A DNA stretch of 64,000 nucleotides from Xiphophorus maculatus (GCF_002775205.1 NC_036456.1:26199850-26263849), one strand, 5' to 3'. Positions 23,471 through 36,462 are shown, numbered from the stretch's first letter. The notes: a model not told the origin generated them from the sequence alone. Numbers and translations are program-made.

Positions 23471-23478
23471 ATCTAAAC

Positions 23479-24518
23479 TATGTGGTCGGTGTTTTGCTGG
23501 ACAGAGTGTACTGGACTAACTGGGACCGGAGTCGTCTTCTCCTGGTCTGCTTCTGTTCAGAGCGCTGAGGTCAGGCAGGGAGCGAACGGAGATCTCAGCC
23601 TGCGATACGCGCCGAGAACCAGCACAGCAGATCTGAAACACGTGGAGGAACTGAGAGCGTTTGATAACAGAGAACAAGCTGCAAGTCCTCTAAAAAGAGA
23701 AAGAGGTTAGCGGAGCAGGATGTTCTTACCAGATATTTTTAAACTCATCCATTAGAAATCTGGACTGAATCCAGTTTCTGAACTGACATATGTGGATGTA
23801 TTAGATTTGGGCTCTTTACCAATTGAGTCCGTTTAATCCGCTGACCTTATCAAAAATGTCTAATCTAGTTAAAAATCTCATAATTCTTTTTTAGCAGCTT
23901 GTCCATCAAGACCAGAGAATAAGTTGTGAACGTTTAGTCTGTGTTTTTGTATTATTTCCCTTGAAAGGAGCCAAACATGCCTGATGTCCTTTAAACTGGT
24001 CTTGATCAACAGTTCTCCTGTCTTTTTTGTTTTATTTTTTTATAAGCGCCTACATTCAGGGAAAAACCCGTTCAAAGTTTCAGAAATGATGATTTCATCG
24101 TGTGCACCTGATATAATTCACCTGTGTGATTACAACCATTTTAAGTAGGGAATTTATTACTCAAATTTTTTAATGTTTAGCAAATTCTCAGAACTGAAAA
24201 AAATTACCTTAAATATTTGTATGTCCAAATTTTTTTATTAAAAAGGAAACAATTTGACAACGGCGGTTTGGTTTGTTTTCTCACCACTGTACATTTATGT
24301 AAAGTTGTGACTGATAGAAAACTCAATTTTTATTAAGTTTTACAAAAAGTTTTCTTCTGTTGTAATCATGTGAAAGTAGTACTTCAATTTCTCTATTTTG
24401 TTAAATTTCATACTATTTACCAGTATGTCTAAATATATCGGTAGGCACACTTCTGCTTATCCACCTTTAGCATTTTGCTAACTTTGCTAACATTTAGCGA
24501 ACTTAGCTTCTCCTAAAT
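23479..24518. other. Intergenic, no gene recognised
   Basis: A 76-codon ORF at 23480-23710 has no similarity I recognise. The rest is AT-rich. Confidence 0.5.
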
Positions 24519-24868
24519 CAGGGTGTCAAACTCAATCTGCTTTAGGCCAGAATCAAAAGTTAAAAGGGTCTGTAAAGGGTCAGTTGTGGCCGAATGTGTT
24601 GATAAAATTACCCGTTAATAAACTGTTAAAATATTAATAAACAGTTATATCTGAGTCTGATGGGAACTTCCTGAAATTAAATAATGTTAAACACCTTTTT
24701 ACCTTAATGTAACTTAGCACAGTAGAGATAAAACTACCGATTTGACTAATGAAATAATATTTAAAAACACAACCACAGTTGTGAAGATTTTATTTCTAGA
24801 GTCCAGAGGGCCACATGAAAACTTCTAGCAGGCCGGATTTGGCCCGAGGGCCTTGACTTCCACATGTG
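24519..24868. mobile_element. hAT-like non-autonomous element
   Basis: It begins CAGGGTGTCAAACTCAATCT. Near the right end it reads GCAGGCCGGATTTGGCCCG and GGGCCTTGACTTCCACATGT, the familiar vertebrate hAT-derived end. The body is AT-rich and non-coding. The target-site duplication is not clear because the right border is eroded. Confidence 0.75.
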
Positions 24869-27800
24869 TGCCCCAAATGAAACTTTCTGGAAAAATGCTA
24901 AAGTGCTAATTTACTAGTTTTGTAAACTTTCAGTTGAATAAAGTTCAACATATGTGTTGAACGTTTAATTATTGACTCCAAGAATTCTTCAAGTAGTTAG
25001 ACGTTTATGCTTTTATTTTGAAATGTGCGCAGCAGTTCCAATTCCTCTCCTCACATTCTCTACTGTTGTCCAAGAAACTTTATTGAGCAAATGGACTCAC
25101 GTTGCACATGATCTGTCATGTTGGACGGACATGGTTGAATTTAGCAACTTATTGTTAGCATTTGCTTTAGCATTAGCGGAACTAAAGTTTATGATTAGCA
25201 CTTTGTGGTTAGCACAGCTAGTTTTTCAGTTAGCGTTTGCCACCATTGTGTGTCCTAATTGCATTTTCACAGGCAGTAAAAAATTGATGATTGGTGAGTT
25301 TCAAGAACTTTAATACCAATAATTTTGAAGCAGCTTGCTACTTTAGAAAATTTGCATAAAAATACTATACATTTTGTACAATAAAAATAAAGTAGTGCTA
25401 AAAGATTCCCGAATTTTCATAGCTTTTATATATTTATGTACTTTTGATTTGAGAGAAAGTTGTTCCTGTTGTAGAGAGAGATGGCAATTAGCTAAAAAAA
25501 ATTTTGGTAACTGAAAAATCAGCCCATAAAAGAGTGAAATGATTTCAGAAAACATAAAATCTAATTAATTCAAAGATTTATACAGTAGTAGCTATATATT
25601 TGTGGAGCTTCAAAAGAGAAAATCAATTGAAATTTGAATCTTCCAACTTGTTAGGATGTGTTGGATAATATAAGCTGAGACCAGAGGTTTGTTAATTTAT
25701 TTGACGATCTTAAAGGTTTTCTGGTTGGGTTCCATAAAAATAAGCTCCAGTGTATTTTTCTGTTGTTAGGTCATGTTTTTCCGCGGCTCCGTTCTGCCTC
25801 GCAGGCCCTCCTACTGAATACTTGTAATTTTGTGGCAGGCTCTGGCACGAAAAGCATTGAAGTGGAAGTTTAAACAGAGAAAGACACAGTATTAGATATC
25901 TGCAGCAGAAGGCATCTGCCCAAAAACATCAGCGTCGGCCTTCAGGATCCCACAAGAGATGTGTCCAGACAGGCAGGGAACCGAGCCGCGTCCCTTTCCA
26001 GGTATTAGCCAAGCCAGAGGTCAAAGGGAATCCTCAGCCAGATGCTGTGGTTTTGAACGAAGCTACATCCTGGAATTAAATCCGGTGATTCTTGCTGTGA
26101 CGAAGCTCAGATTTACATTGAGGGTAGAAAAAGTATTTCTTCTGTAAACCACCTGCGTTCAGCCACAAGTTTGACCAACATTTTGTGAATTTTTATTTTT
26201 TTTTTACTTCTTCATCCCCCACAGGCGAAGTTTCACTGTGATGCGTTTGGTGGCTGGTGGTAATTTCCTCTGCCTTCTCACTCTGACCTGGAAACAGACA
26301 TCTTTTGTGCACGTTGTCTTCACTGGAAACCAAGAAGGACAAAAATATCTGGAAAGGAAGCAGAAAAGAGGTGGTTTTTGGATCAGGCTATATCCTGAAA
26401 CACTATATTGCTATATTAGCTGTTAAGGGAACCCAGAGAGCCCCATATCTCCAGGTCAGGAAACATAAACTTTAACGCGTTGACTAGTTGTTGGACGCTG
26501 CTTCCTAACTGCCACTTTGATTTGTCCACGAGACAAGATTTTGATAATAATTACTGCTGGAGATAAGGCATCAAGATTTCACAGCTGATTGCCGATTGTA
26601 ATTTCCTCCCTAGTGCTTTGGTTGGCCGCTTGCTTGTTGACAAAAGGAGAAACCTTGGAGGACTGGTGAACCAATATGCCTGAGTTGTGCCTTTCTTCCA
26701 GGAATTAAGCTTTAAAACTCCCACTGACCTGTTGACAAGTTCAGATCTTGACTGGGTTTATTTTGGAGTTCAGAAAACCGCTCCCATTAAGGCATCTGTT
26801 CAAACCCCAAACTGCACTGGAAGACAAAGACTGGGGATGTTCTAATCTAAATTAATGGATTGGACCATTTCAAGTGATTGGTGTTGACGGAACTCGGCTC
26901 TCAATCAAAAGTCACATGGTTTTTAAATCAAAGCTTACTCTCGTCAGCCATTTTAACAGGTAAATCCTGGTTTGCATGGGAAGATTTTCCCCTTCCAAAA
27001 ATCTTAAGGACGCAGAGATTATCATGATGGCTCTAAAGATAATCTTAGGAGATATTCCTGCCGTGTGTTAAGGGTGATCTCGTCCGATTGGAAAGGCGTC
27101 TGGACTGCTACGATCTAAAAATTGTGAATATTCAACATGGATTTTGGACATGTTGGCCATACAAACGAGATAGCCTGTTGAATCTGACGGATAGCTAGTC
27201 AGAAAATGAGGTGACGGAAACTTGTAAGACAGCTGTCATGGTGGGCCAGAAAGTTTTTTTCCTCGGTTAAAAATAGGCTACAAATCGTCATCATTGCTTC
27301 AAAGCCGACGAGTATTTTACACACGTATGTTAAGGACTATGGATTCAACAGTTTTTATTAACTCTGTGAAGCTGTGAGAGCTCTGGTGGAACCAGCTGCA
27401 CATTTTGTATTGAGTTGACCCAGAATGGACAGAATGGATCAGTGATAGTAATGGACTGTGGTCACATGGTGATACACATATATTAAGTTGTATGTCATCA
27501 GCTTAGAGTTTGTGGTACTTCATAATCTGAGTTTGTGGGATCATGTAGCTTTTGAATAAACATGGCTCGAGGACACAGACTTGAGGTACCCCACATCTGA
27601 TTTTTCTTGTTTATGTCAGAGATTAGAGGCTACTTGTGACAACAAAAACTGGCAGAACACGTCAAACCGGATTATAGAAGTATAAAACCAGATCAAGTGA
27701 CACTTTGTTAGCTATGAACTGGAAACTGAGACAAAAATTTAACATAAACATTACGTTGTTCTTTGAGTCAATCTTTCAGCTGCAGTATTCAGATAGAATG

Positions 27801-29842
27801 GTCAAAATTAGGTGTAAATTGCATGAAAGCAGGCATTATATAATCTAATCTAATCTTAATAAGATTACTGATTAGAATAACGGGATATGTAATTCTTATA
27901 GGATCTACAAATGACGTTTCCCTAGCCGTATGTTTCATCAGGGTCAACGATGTTCAGCAAAGATCATCTGAAATCGAACCAGTGAAAATTTCAAAGATGG
28001 ATTTGTGGTCTGGTCCGCTCCCGGACAAGCAGAGAGTCCGCCGTTACAGATGTGTGTTGGATTCCAGGTATTAGCCCTGCAGTACACCGAAGGGAGCAGT
28101 GCGGGTTTGGATCGGGTGAAATCAGAACACGATCCATCAACACCAGCCACAAAGAAGCCCAGAGAGCTGCATGGTTGAAGCAGAAGGTAATTTGAGGTGA
28201 CCGCCGTTTCCACCATGAGGAAGCTGAATGGCCGCCAACATCTGTCATTTACTGAATTCATAAAATTCTGTATTAGCAAAACATAATCCCTCTGAAAATC
28301 CCCAAAGCACAAAGCAGAACTGAAGCATTTGAGAGTAGAAACAACGAGTAAAGTTGTTTACTACTGTAAAGCTGTGCAGTAAACACACAAAACAACACTG
28401 AGCATTTAGAAGACTCCCAGATTTATTAATGTACAGTTGTTTAAATTGTTTTTAGATGTTTTTATATTCAGTGGGGTATATTTTGTTACAGAATTACTGT
28501 AACAAGTTAATTTCTCCACTAAGTTTTTTTCATGAGGCAGCTTTTAAAACTGCAAGAAAACTGTTACGGGACTGAAGGACACCGTTTAAATGTAGAAGAT
28601 TAGGGAGCTAAATTTTGTTCAAAATGTTTTTGACACTAAAATTAATAATTGCAAACAAAAACTGTATTTGAAACTGCAAAACAATTTTATTACTGGAAAT
28701 AAAAAGATTTAAAACTGAAAAAGGTTCAAAACTACTTTTTAGATTTGATGTTTTTAATTGTTTCAAATTTGATCTTTTCCCCTTTTAATTTCAAAATATT
28801 TTTGTCCTCAATGGAGGACAAAGTTGTCAACCTCAGCAGAAAAGCTATAAATGAAGGAAGATCATGTATCTAAAATGAGAGGCAAACCTGGGTATCATCA
28901 GCATATGGCAGTTATAAGATAACTCATTACTACAACTAAAGCGTTTAAGGAAAAACAAACACTGTTTATGTAAATTTGATGGGTTTCCTTAAAACAAAAT
29001 TCAAAAGATGTTAATGGATCTTAATCAGGACTGCATACGTTTTAAAATCTTTTTTCATTATTGTATATTCAACCAGTGATGCACCAATAAACTGGTCTGT
29101 GATCCAAATCAGACAATTTTTGAGGTTTCTTATTGACACCTTTTGGCTTGTAGTTTACAAAACAAACCTACAGAAAAGTTTATAACAATTATCGAAAGGG
29201 CAATCCAACAGAAACTGTGATTTATTTTAAAGTTTTGTTTTTGCTGCTCCAACTCGTTGACTTGGCTTGGTGTGAATGTGAAATCTGCTGCTGCTCGTTG
29301 TTGTTCCTGTGTTTTATGATTTATGATCTGTATTGTCATCGTTGTATCATTAAATCCAACAACGCTGATGTCTACACACATCTGTTAATGAAATGACTGC
29401 ATGCGTCAGCGGATGGACGTGGGCCCTCCTTTGTTATCATAGAGAGTAATATTTGTCCTATAGGATGACCTCAGTTTGTTTTGGACGTTGTTGTGTCGGT
29501 AAACCCGGTGATTGTTGCTAACCATGTCTGCTTTGTCTGCCGGTTTGTCATTATGAACCAGACAGAGGTATGAAGAGGAGAGCACACGCGTTTGTTAAAT
29601 TCTGCACATGAATCTGTTATTGTTCTGTATCAGGATGCACAACAATAACTTACACCTAACAGTGAAAAGTAAACAATTTCCATTCGTGGTGATGTGCTAA
29701 GTTTTGCCAACTGCTTGCTACTCATTCTGCAGTCTAAAAAACTTTAGTTACAATTTTAAAAGTACGTCTTTATTGTCATATTTTACATCAAATCACTTTT
29801 ACTCAAACTCTGGTTCGTTTGCGAAGAGCATTCGGTTCTTTG
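24869..29842. other. 5 kb intergenic stretch without a recognised gene
   Basis: The longest ORFs (25-25.3 kb plus strand, 113 codons; 27.9-28.3 kb minus strand, 122 codons) have no recognised domain, and no flanking splice pattern makes an exon. 25800-26150 and 26560-26700 are less AT-rich and free of repeats found elsewhere in the window, so they are the parts most worth a conservation check. Confidence 0.5.
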
Positions 29843-30565
29843 GGTTTTCACACCTGAAGCTCTGGTAGATTTGGGAACAAAATTCAATATTTGTTACATT
29901 TTCAGCTGCTGTGGTTCTCTTTCACTGCACTATGTGAAATGATCCAAACCTTTTGAAAAATCTGTTCCCCCTCCTCACCTTTGGGGGCGCTACACCAAGA
30001 ACCACTGAAGGAAACAACATGAAAACCTCTGAAGAGACACTTGTCGTCTTCCCACCACAATTGCAAAGTCTGGTCCGCCTACAAATCTCAGTTTCAGTTC
30101 GCTTAAAGTGAACTCTGGTGTGGTTTGAATTTACATGTGAACGCCAAGTGAACTGGAGGCTGTTCCAGAAGAAGGAAGTGGACTATGGCGCAGGGCATTC
30201 TGGGTAATACAACTAAGATAAACGTGCTAGGCTAGCGCTAGCTTGAGAAATCACTTTTGGTTTTTTACAAACTACAAAACAGTAATTTTACAACCGCTAA
30301 AATCTGATTCCACTCCAGTTTTGTTTGCATTTCGCAAAGAAGGAAATTGCGTTCATGTCTCCTCCAGAAGTTTTTGTATCGAATCCTTCAGTGGTTCTTG
30401 GTGCAGCACCCCCACAGGCGAGGAGGGGAACAGGTTTTTCAAAGGGTTTGGACCATTTGACACAATGCAGTACGAAAGCGAACCGCACCAGCAGAACATG
30501 TAGCAAATGTTGCAATTTTGTTCCCAAATGAAACCAAATCTACCAGAACTTCAGGTGTGGAAACA
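29843..30565. mobile_element. Family C foldback element, near-complete (~720 bp)
   Basis: The left end reads TTTTCACACCTGAAGCTCTG and the right end CCAGAACTTCAGGTGTGGAA. About 200 bp at each end are inverted copies of one another, including GGTTCTTGGTGCAGC versus its reverse. The centre holds CAGGGCATTCTGGGTAA. No transposase ORF. The other copies are at 12135, 45340, 59801 and 63415. Confidence 0.85.
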
Positions 30566-32126
30566 ACCTTAGATTTACTGAAATGAAATAATAATTACCA
30601 AGCAGGGAAGCCCAAATTTTCAGCCTATATCTGACTTTTTTATTACAGTCTGAATGATCCAGTTACAATATGTTCAGCCCCCCTTAATAAAATACAATTT
30701 GTCCCTCTTTCATATATGTTGCTAAATCAGATATCTGATAATTTACTGATTGATAACGTCAGACTTTTATGTCATTGACATGAGACATGCGTCATAATTC
30801 TGCCATATCTCATACAAATCTGATGATTTAAGTCTGATTTTAATGAAATGTGTGAACAATATTCACACTATTCTTGTTTTTCTTTTTTTTTCATAAAATT
30901 TTTGCAGCATTTCTAAAGTTAGTTTGAAATTCATCTGTTAATTGGATGGAAACAAAGCTAAACATAGTCACTGACTCGAAGCAATCTGATTGGTCTCCTT
31001 AAATACAAAACTTTTGAAACTAATTTAAATAATAAGTTGACTTAATGCACTGATTGGATTAATTGGAACGGATGTGTGATTGGACAGAAATTAGTTTTTT
31101 TATAAAGTGACTACAGTCAACATGTGAATTGGCGCTTTATGAACAAACTAAATTAAAAAATAGTTGCTGGTTTTGCTGTAACATCTTTAAACTAAGTCTC
31201 AAATTTCTTGTTTTAACAAAGCTCAGCAGCTTTAGCAGCTTTTGTTCCAGGTCCAAAACGGAATTGAGGAATAAAGTAAAAATGAAGTTAAAGGGCTTTT
31301 AGCACCTCATAACTTCTGATTTTCAAATCTGGCATTGGTGTGTGTGTGTGTGTGTTGTGTCTGTATGGGATGTGGGTCGTCTTTGCTAAATATCATAGCA
31401 GAGTGTGAGTGTGATAAAACATCTCTTAGCAGAGCTATGAGATTTCTAACACAAACTCAACATCCCTAATCCATCTGTTACACACAGATATCGACACACA
31501 CATACCCAGGTTTGACTTTCTCATGTTTCTTTTCCCCAAACGGTGGCACAAATGTATTCACACACATGGCCAGAGTCAGACGCACACACAGCTGGCCCTT
31601 TGTCACTTAAGCACAAATTGTATTATGCAGAATCCACTTCCAAAAATTAAATACTCACATGTGCACATGCACCCACAAGCAAACCACAGGATGATAATTT
31701 GAAAAATACAAAACCAGAAAAATCTTCTCTGCAAGGGATTGATTTTTTTTCATCTTTAATCCTCTTTGTTTCATTTTTCTTTTTGTTGCTTTTTTTCCTC
31801 AGCAGTGGTAATTAAAAACACCTGAATCGACTTCTCTTCTCTCCTCTGTGTCTCCTAAATCACATCGTCACAAGGCCTGGATCCGTACGCGCTCTGAAAC
31901 AATGCTGAAGCTCTCTGCGCAGCAGCAGTTTTTCATTTGGAGAAGATGATGAGAAAAGTGTTTAATTCTGGGTTGTGTCCTTGGTTTCGGGCCTGTTTTG
32001 TGTAGCAGGCTTTGGGGCTCAGTGAGGTAACTTCAGGTTTAACTCTGGGTTTATATTAGCCTTTTATCAGATCTTACTTGGAAATGTACAAAGTAAGTGT
32101 ATTTGTATGCTTAACTACATAACTAC
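30566..32126. other. Intergenic; short GT tract at 31336-31355
   Basis: No gene or large element recognised. One interrupted (GT)n and scattered CACACA words. Confidence 0.5.
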
Positions 32127-32310
32127 GGGTGGGCTGTGGTGGCGCAGGGGTTAAGCACATCACTTCCCACATATGGAGGCCTTAGTCCTCAACGCGGCCG
32201 TCGCAGGTTCAATTCCCGGCCTGCTAACCTTTGCTGCATGTCTTCCCCTTCTCTCATTACCCACTTTCCTGTCAATTAACTATCAAATAAAGGCCAATAC
32301 AACCTTTTAA
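32127..32310 (+). mobile_element. tRNA-derived SINE with target-site duplication
   Basis: The head contains an RNA polymerase III A-box region (TGGTGGCGCAGGGGTTAAGC) and a perfect B box (GGTTCAATTCC at 32209-32219). The tail has the fish-SINE words TTTGCTGCATGTCTTCCCC and CAAATAAAGGCC. ATAACTAC flanks it at 32119-32126 and 32311-32318. It is 184 bp long and non-coding. Confidence 0.92.
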
Positions 32311-34607
32311 ATAACTACAAATAGAACAAGTGTACTGTGTTCTATAGTTTTTATTTTTCTTAAATTTGACAGTTTTGTTTTATTTATGTCACTTCCTGGA
32401 GTATTTTGACTTGTTGGTTGTTATTTGTTTGTTTTCATCTAGGAAATACAGTGATTGGATGAAAACAATCTGCTGTCATCCGTGGCTCATTTACATATGC
32501 TTTAAGTTATGAGCAAAATAACTTAAGAGATATAATTTCTTTGGCCTTCTTGGTGTTCCGTACATAAACAAACAAATGCTCAACACCATCAATTATTGTT
32601 TGTTTACATAGATACAACATACTTTGCCCTGGCTACTTCTCAATGAGGCATAACTGTTAGTCAGTGTCGCACTAACTGCTTCACAATGTCAACCTCACAG
32701 TTACTCAGAGCCAAGCTAACCACCACAAAAAGAAGCTAACAGGCTAACCTGTGAGAACAGCTAACTACTCAAAATAAAACACATTCGTTACTCAGAAACA
32801 AGCTAAAATCAGTTGAAAACGAAGCTAAGCGTTTGAGAGTCAAACTGGAGCTGCTTGTTGTCAAACTAGCAACTTTTTAAAGTTTCAGCTTGCAGCTACT
32901 CAACTCTTGTCCTTTTGGCCAAATTGCATACCAGCATTCTGAGTCACCATAAGTCATTTATTAGTTGAGCTGTTTCAGGTGAGAGATATGCTAGATCTGA
33001 TGGTGGAAAATAATACTGTGCTGAAAAAGTTACATCCTGTGAAACGTTTGATTCTAGAATGATCCAGGTAGCTATGGCAACCGCTAACGCTTAGCACGCT
33101 AATAGTTAATATGGTACTGCTCTGATTAGCTTAGCTTCTAACTCATTCTGCAAACTAAAATCACTCTGCTTAATGCAAGAGACTGACTGCAAATTCATAA
33201 ACTCTACTAAAAAAACAATAATTTTTGCTGAAATTACCTACAGCAATAATCTTTAACAAAAAAAAAATAAATTTGTAATTAGTTAGCTTCCTATTTGCTT
33301 CATGTTTATGTCTGCTGTGTAGATTCCAGTTCAGTGATGGAAGGATTTATTCAAATTGAATCTAAAGAACCAGATAAAAAGAAATTAAGTTCAGAAATCT
33401 CCATTTGGATAGAAATAAGCCGCCTTCAGAAACCTTTAGACATGTGCAGTAAAACAAAGCTGCAGAATGTAAATAATCATATATATTCTCCCATGGCTTA
33501 ATGAATACAATCTGCTGACTTCTTTCCCAATATAAATTCATACTATGTTGATATTTGCTGACTCAAATTTCGTAAATGGTTATATAACTGCATATTGTGT
33601 TGTTTAGCATCTGCAAACCTTTGGCTGTCCTTCTGAGTCACGCTGGGGAATCCAAGTCACCGGAGGCAGCGATGGAAAGTGTGTTATATCACAACTACTC
33701 AGAAACAACCTTGTTTACTTCTGCGTCTCCTTGAAAAGTTGACGTTTCAGCTCTGTGACGAAGGGTTTTCTCAGGACGCACCAAAAAGATGCCGAGGCCC
33801 GCTTTTGGCACGCGTTGCCGCTCTGGATGCTTTGACCCCCAGAGAGCTCCAGTCAGGCAGTGACAAACGAGGTTTTGATTGAATTCATCAACAATGTGGG
33901 ATCTGGATGAAAGATGGTGAGATGGAAGTATGAGAACAGCGGCGGGGAAAGTGAAAAGTGAACGGGGGGGAGCTCAATCTTTGAGGTAACTGGAAACCGA
34001 AAGTCGGTAAGCAGAGTAGGAACGTTAAATTCGCCGCTAAAGGGGAAAAAATTTTAAAAACAAATTTTCCGACTTATCTAGTTCATGTTAATTTATGATC
34101 CCAACATGACTCACTGATGTCTTATCCCTTAATCATTCACATCTGTGGAATCAACAGTCGTGTGATCATGTCTCTGACCTCTTCGTGACCGTTCCCGTGT
34201 GTTGGTGATGCCTTTTGTTTCCAACTGTTCCTGCTTTCATTTCACCATGTTGCGACTGTTCTCCAGCCAACGTCAGGATTGATTCAGTTCAGGAAAGTTT
34301 TACTCTATCATATGGATATGAGTGCAGTGTTTTCGTCAGTGATTTAGTGCCGAGTTTAATTTAGATTGGTGTCATCAGCCACCTAAATAAGAAGCAGGTT
34401 TTACAGCGCAGAAAATTTGGGTCAAACAAAACTCATCTTTAGTTACTAGATTACTAAACAGACTAGTAATCTGCCTAGTCACAATGCTGTGAAATGTGTT
34501 TGACTTGACTGGAATCAATGTCATGGGCTACTTTTTCTCCACCTTGAGAAGGAAGCTTATTTTATCTATAATCTTGCTCTTCCAGTTTTGATCCAGACCA
34601 TATAGGC
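32311..34607. other. Intergenic, no gene recognised
   Basis: 32680-33170 is rich in GCTAA/AGCTAAC words like the decayed repeat at 1490-2215. Short ORFs at 33295 and 33679 lack any recognised similarity. Confidence 0.5.
34175..34191 (-). promoter_or_regulatory. DR5-like retinoid response element (candidate)
   Basis: On the minus strand CGGTCA-CGAAG-AGGTCA: one perfect half-site and one with C for R in the first position, spaced by five bases. Non-repetitive surroundings. Confidence 0.28.
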
Positions 34608-34833
34608 CAGGGGTGTCAAACTCCAGTCCTCGAGGGCCGGTGTCCTGCAACTTTTAGATGTGCCTCTGCTGCACCACACCTGAACAGAATAATTAGGTCA
34701 TTAGCAAGGCTCTGGAGAACTGATCTACACAAGGAGGAGGCAATTAAGTCATTTCATTCCAGTGTTTTGTACCTGTGGCACATCTAAAAACTGCAGGACA
34801 CCGGCCCTTGAGGACTGGAGTTTGACACCCCTG
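34608..34833. mobile_element. hAT MITE, complete, second copy, with 8-bp target-site duplication
   Basis: A 226-bp element starting CAGGGGTGTCAAACTCCAGT and ending in the inverted ACTGGAGTTTGACACCCCTG. It is clearly related to 23247-23470 through CCTCGAGGGCCGGTGTCCTG. ATATAGGC flanks it exactly at 34600-34607 and 34834-34841. The ends differ from the first copy just after CAGGGGTG, so the two belong to different subfamilies. Confidence 0.95.
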
Positions 34834-34841
34834 ATATAGGC

Positions 34842-35814
34842 CAAGGTTGGAACATAGACAAACTGATAATCCAAGGGCTTTTCTTTTTGACCCAACAATT
34901 TTCAAAGTTCCTCCAGTTTTTCTGCTCTCGCGAGGATTCACGCTAAATTAGCAGATCCACACATTTGTTCAAGTTAATGTGTAATTATGAGTTTAATGCA
35001 AATTTTTTTGTTGCAAAAATTGTGAAAAACATTGGGTTCAAGTGACTGATTGAATTACGTCATTTCACCAACTGCCTGGTGTTTGTGGGGACCAACTTTT
35101 CGCTACTGCGGTTTGCAAAAACAGACAACGTAATGATTCGGCTCATAAAGACCAAAATATCAAAACACACTGACCTCCGGCGGCATGTTGCCACTAACAG
35201 TTGTGGGTTTTTTTTTTTACCTATAAACACATGGTGTACCCTTGCCATAGGTGTTTTACACTGCCCCCTACAGTCTAGAAGGATATAGGCTACAGCAGGG
35301 ACTAGCCACAGAGTGAAAATGCTTCAAATGTTGTTGGTCTGATTACGTTCGTCTATTTACATGCACCAAGCATAAGCCAAGTTCAACTCCCACCTGCAGG
35401 GTTAGGGGTTAGGGTTAACCACAAAATCTGTGAAGAAGAAAGGAAATGAGGCCTTAAAGTTACACAAGACACCCTCCTCTTCATTACTACACTTTTAGAC
35501 ACCATCTAAGAAGATAACCTTATTGGAAACAAGCTTGACTTTGTGTGGAGAATGTGGGAAGCTGTTGCTTTGGTTACACAAGGACCAGATAGCCCCTAAA
35601 AGCATTCCTGGCAACCCCAACAAAACGCCTCGGGGGACACTAAGCCTTCTCCAGACCAACAAACACATGTGGACTAAACAATCACACTCCCATGACCCCA
35701 TCAGCAGTTTGCAGATTTGCCGTTCCACAGTCAAAATGAAAGCCTTTTTGCACCTAATCAGTTTGAAATGTAAGAGTCGGGGAGTCCTTTCCAACAATTG
35801 AGGTGTGATCCTTC
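34842..35814. other. Intergenic, no gene recognised
   Basis: Overlapping ORFs of ~100 codons on opposite strands at 35495-35801 have no recognised similarity. A short telomere-like GGGTTAGGGGTTAGGGTTAA tract lies at 35399-35418. Confidence 0.45.
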
Positions 35815-36462
35815 AATAGTTATAAGAAACTTTGAAGTCTATTTGTCAAGTAGAACCCGGAGAGTTCATTTGGTTGGCTCCACTTCTCTTCTTGCAATTA
35901 CAAATGGAGTACCACAGGGCTTAGTTCTCTGTCCACTTTTATTTTCTATTTACATAAATAATTTGTGTGATGATTTGTTAAATACTTATCATTTTTACTC
36001 AGATGACTTAGTAATCTACTCCTTTACTTCTTCTCTTTACAGTTTGCTGTAAAGAAAAACTCTCTTTACAAGTTTAACCTTCAATGTAGGTCAAACTTGT
36101 TTGCATACTCTGAAGTTGGCTCTGAATAAGACGAAACCAGTGGATTTCTTGCACTCTTGAAGACTATCAGAGATATTGCTTACCACTTCTCTAGGTGTAC
36201 AAATTGAGTTTGTCACTAATTATCAATACCTTGGTTGTATTTTGGATAAAGAGCTTTCTTTTTAAAAAGCACATAGTAAATTTGTTATGAACACAGAATG
36301 AAGATTGAGTTTTATCAATGGATCCTAGAAGAACCTCGATATCACTGCTAGACTATGGAGATGTTATATATGAATGCGTCATCCAAACGTCTTCAATCCT
36401 TGAATACTGTCTATCATTATGCCTTAAGGTTTGTAACAGCCACATCTGTCTGCCACTCCACA
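35815..36462 (+). pseudogene. Broken non-LTR retrotransposon (LINE) reverse transcriptase
   Basis: Translation shows YLSSRTRRV, then GVPQG (35906-35920), CPLLFSIYINNL and the catalytic-type YSDD (35996-36007). After a stop, other frames continue the same domain: LNKTKPVDF near 36122, YQYLGCILDKELSF at 36221-36262, LLDYGDVIY near 36347, and ASSKRLQSL..ALRF near 36375. The pieces are in the right order for a LINE RT C-terminal half, broken by stops and small indels, so it cannot be active. Clade not assigned. Confidence 0.88.

Noticed and set aside
27944..28312. 122-codon minus-strand ORF
   Set aside because: No recognised domain, an overlapping ORF in another frame, and no neighbouring exon-like sequence. 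Chance is the simplest explanation.
32127..32310. Possible functional tRNA gene
   Set aside because: The A and B boxes are present but the cloverleaf is not complete and the sequence continues into a SINE tail with target-site duplication.
35399..35418. Telomere-like GGGTTAGGGGTTAGGGTTAA
   Set aside because: Only about three imperfect units; too short to claim an interstitial telomere.
35495..35801. Overlapping ~100-codon ORFs on opposite strands before the LINE fragment
   Set aside because: Neither shows LINE domains or any known protein. The recognisable RT starts only at about 35815.
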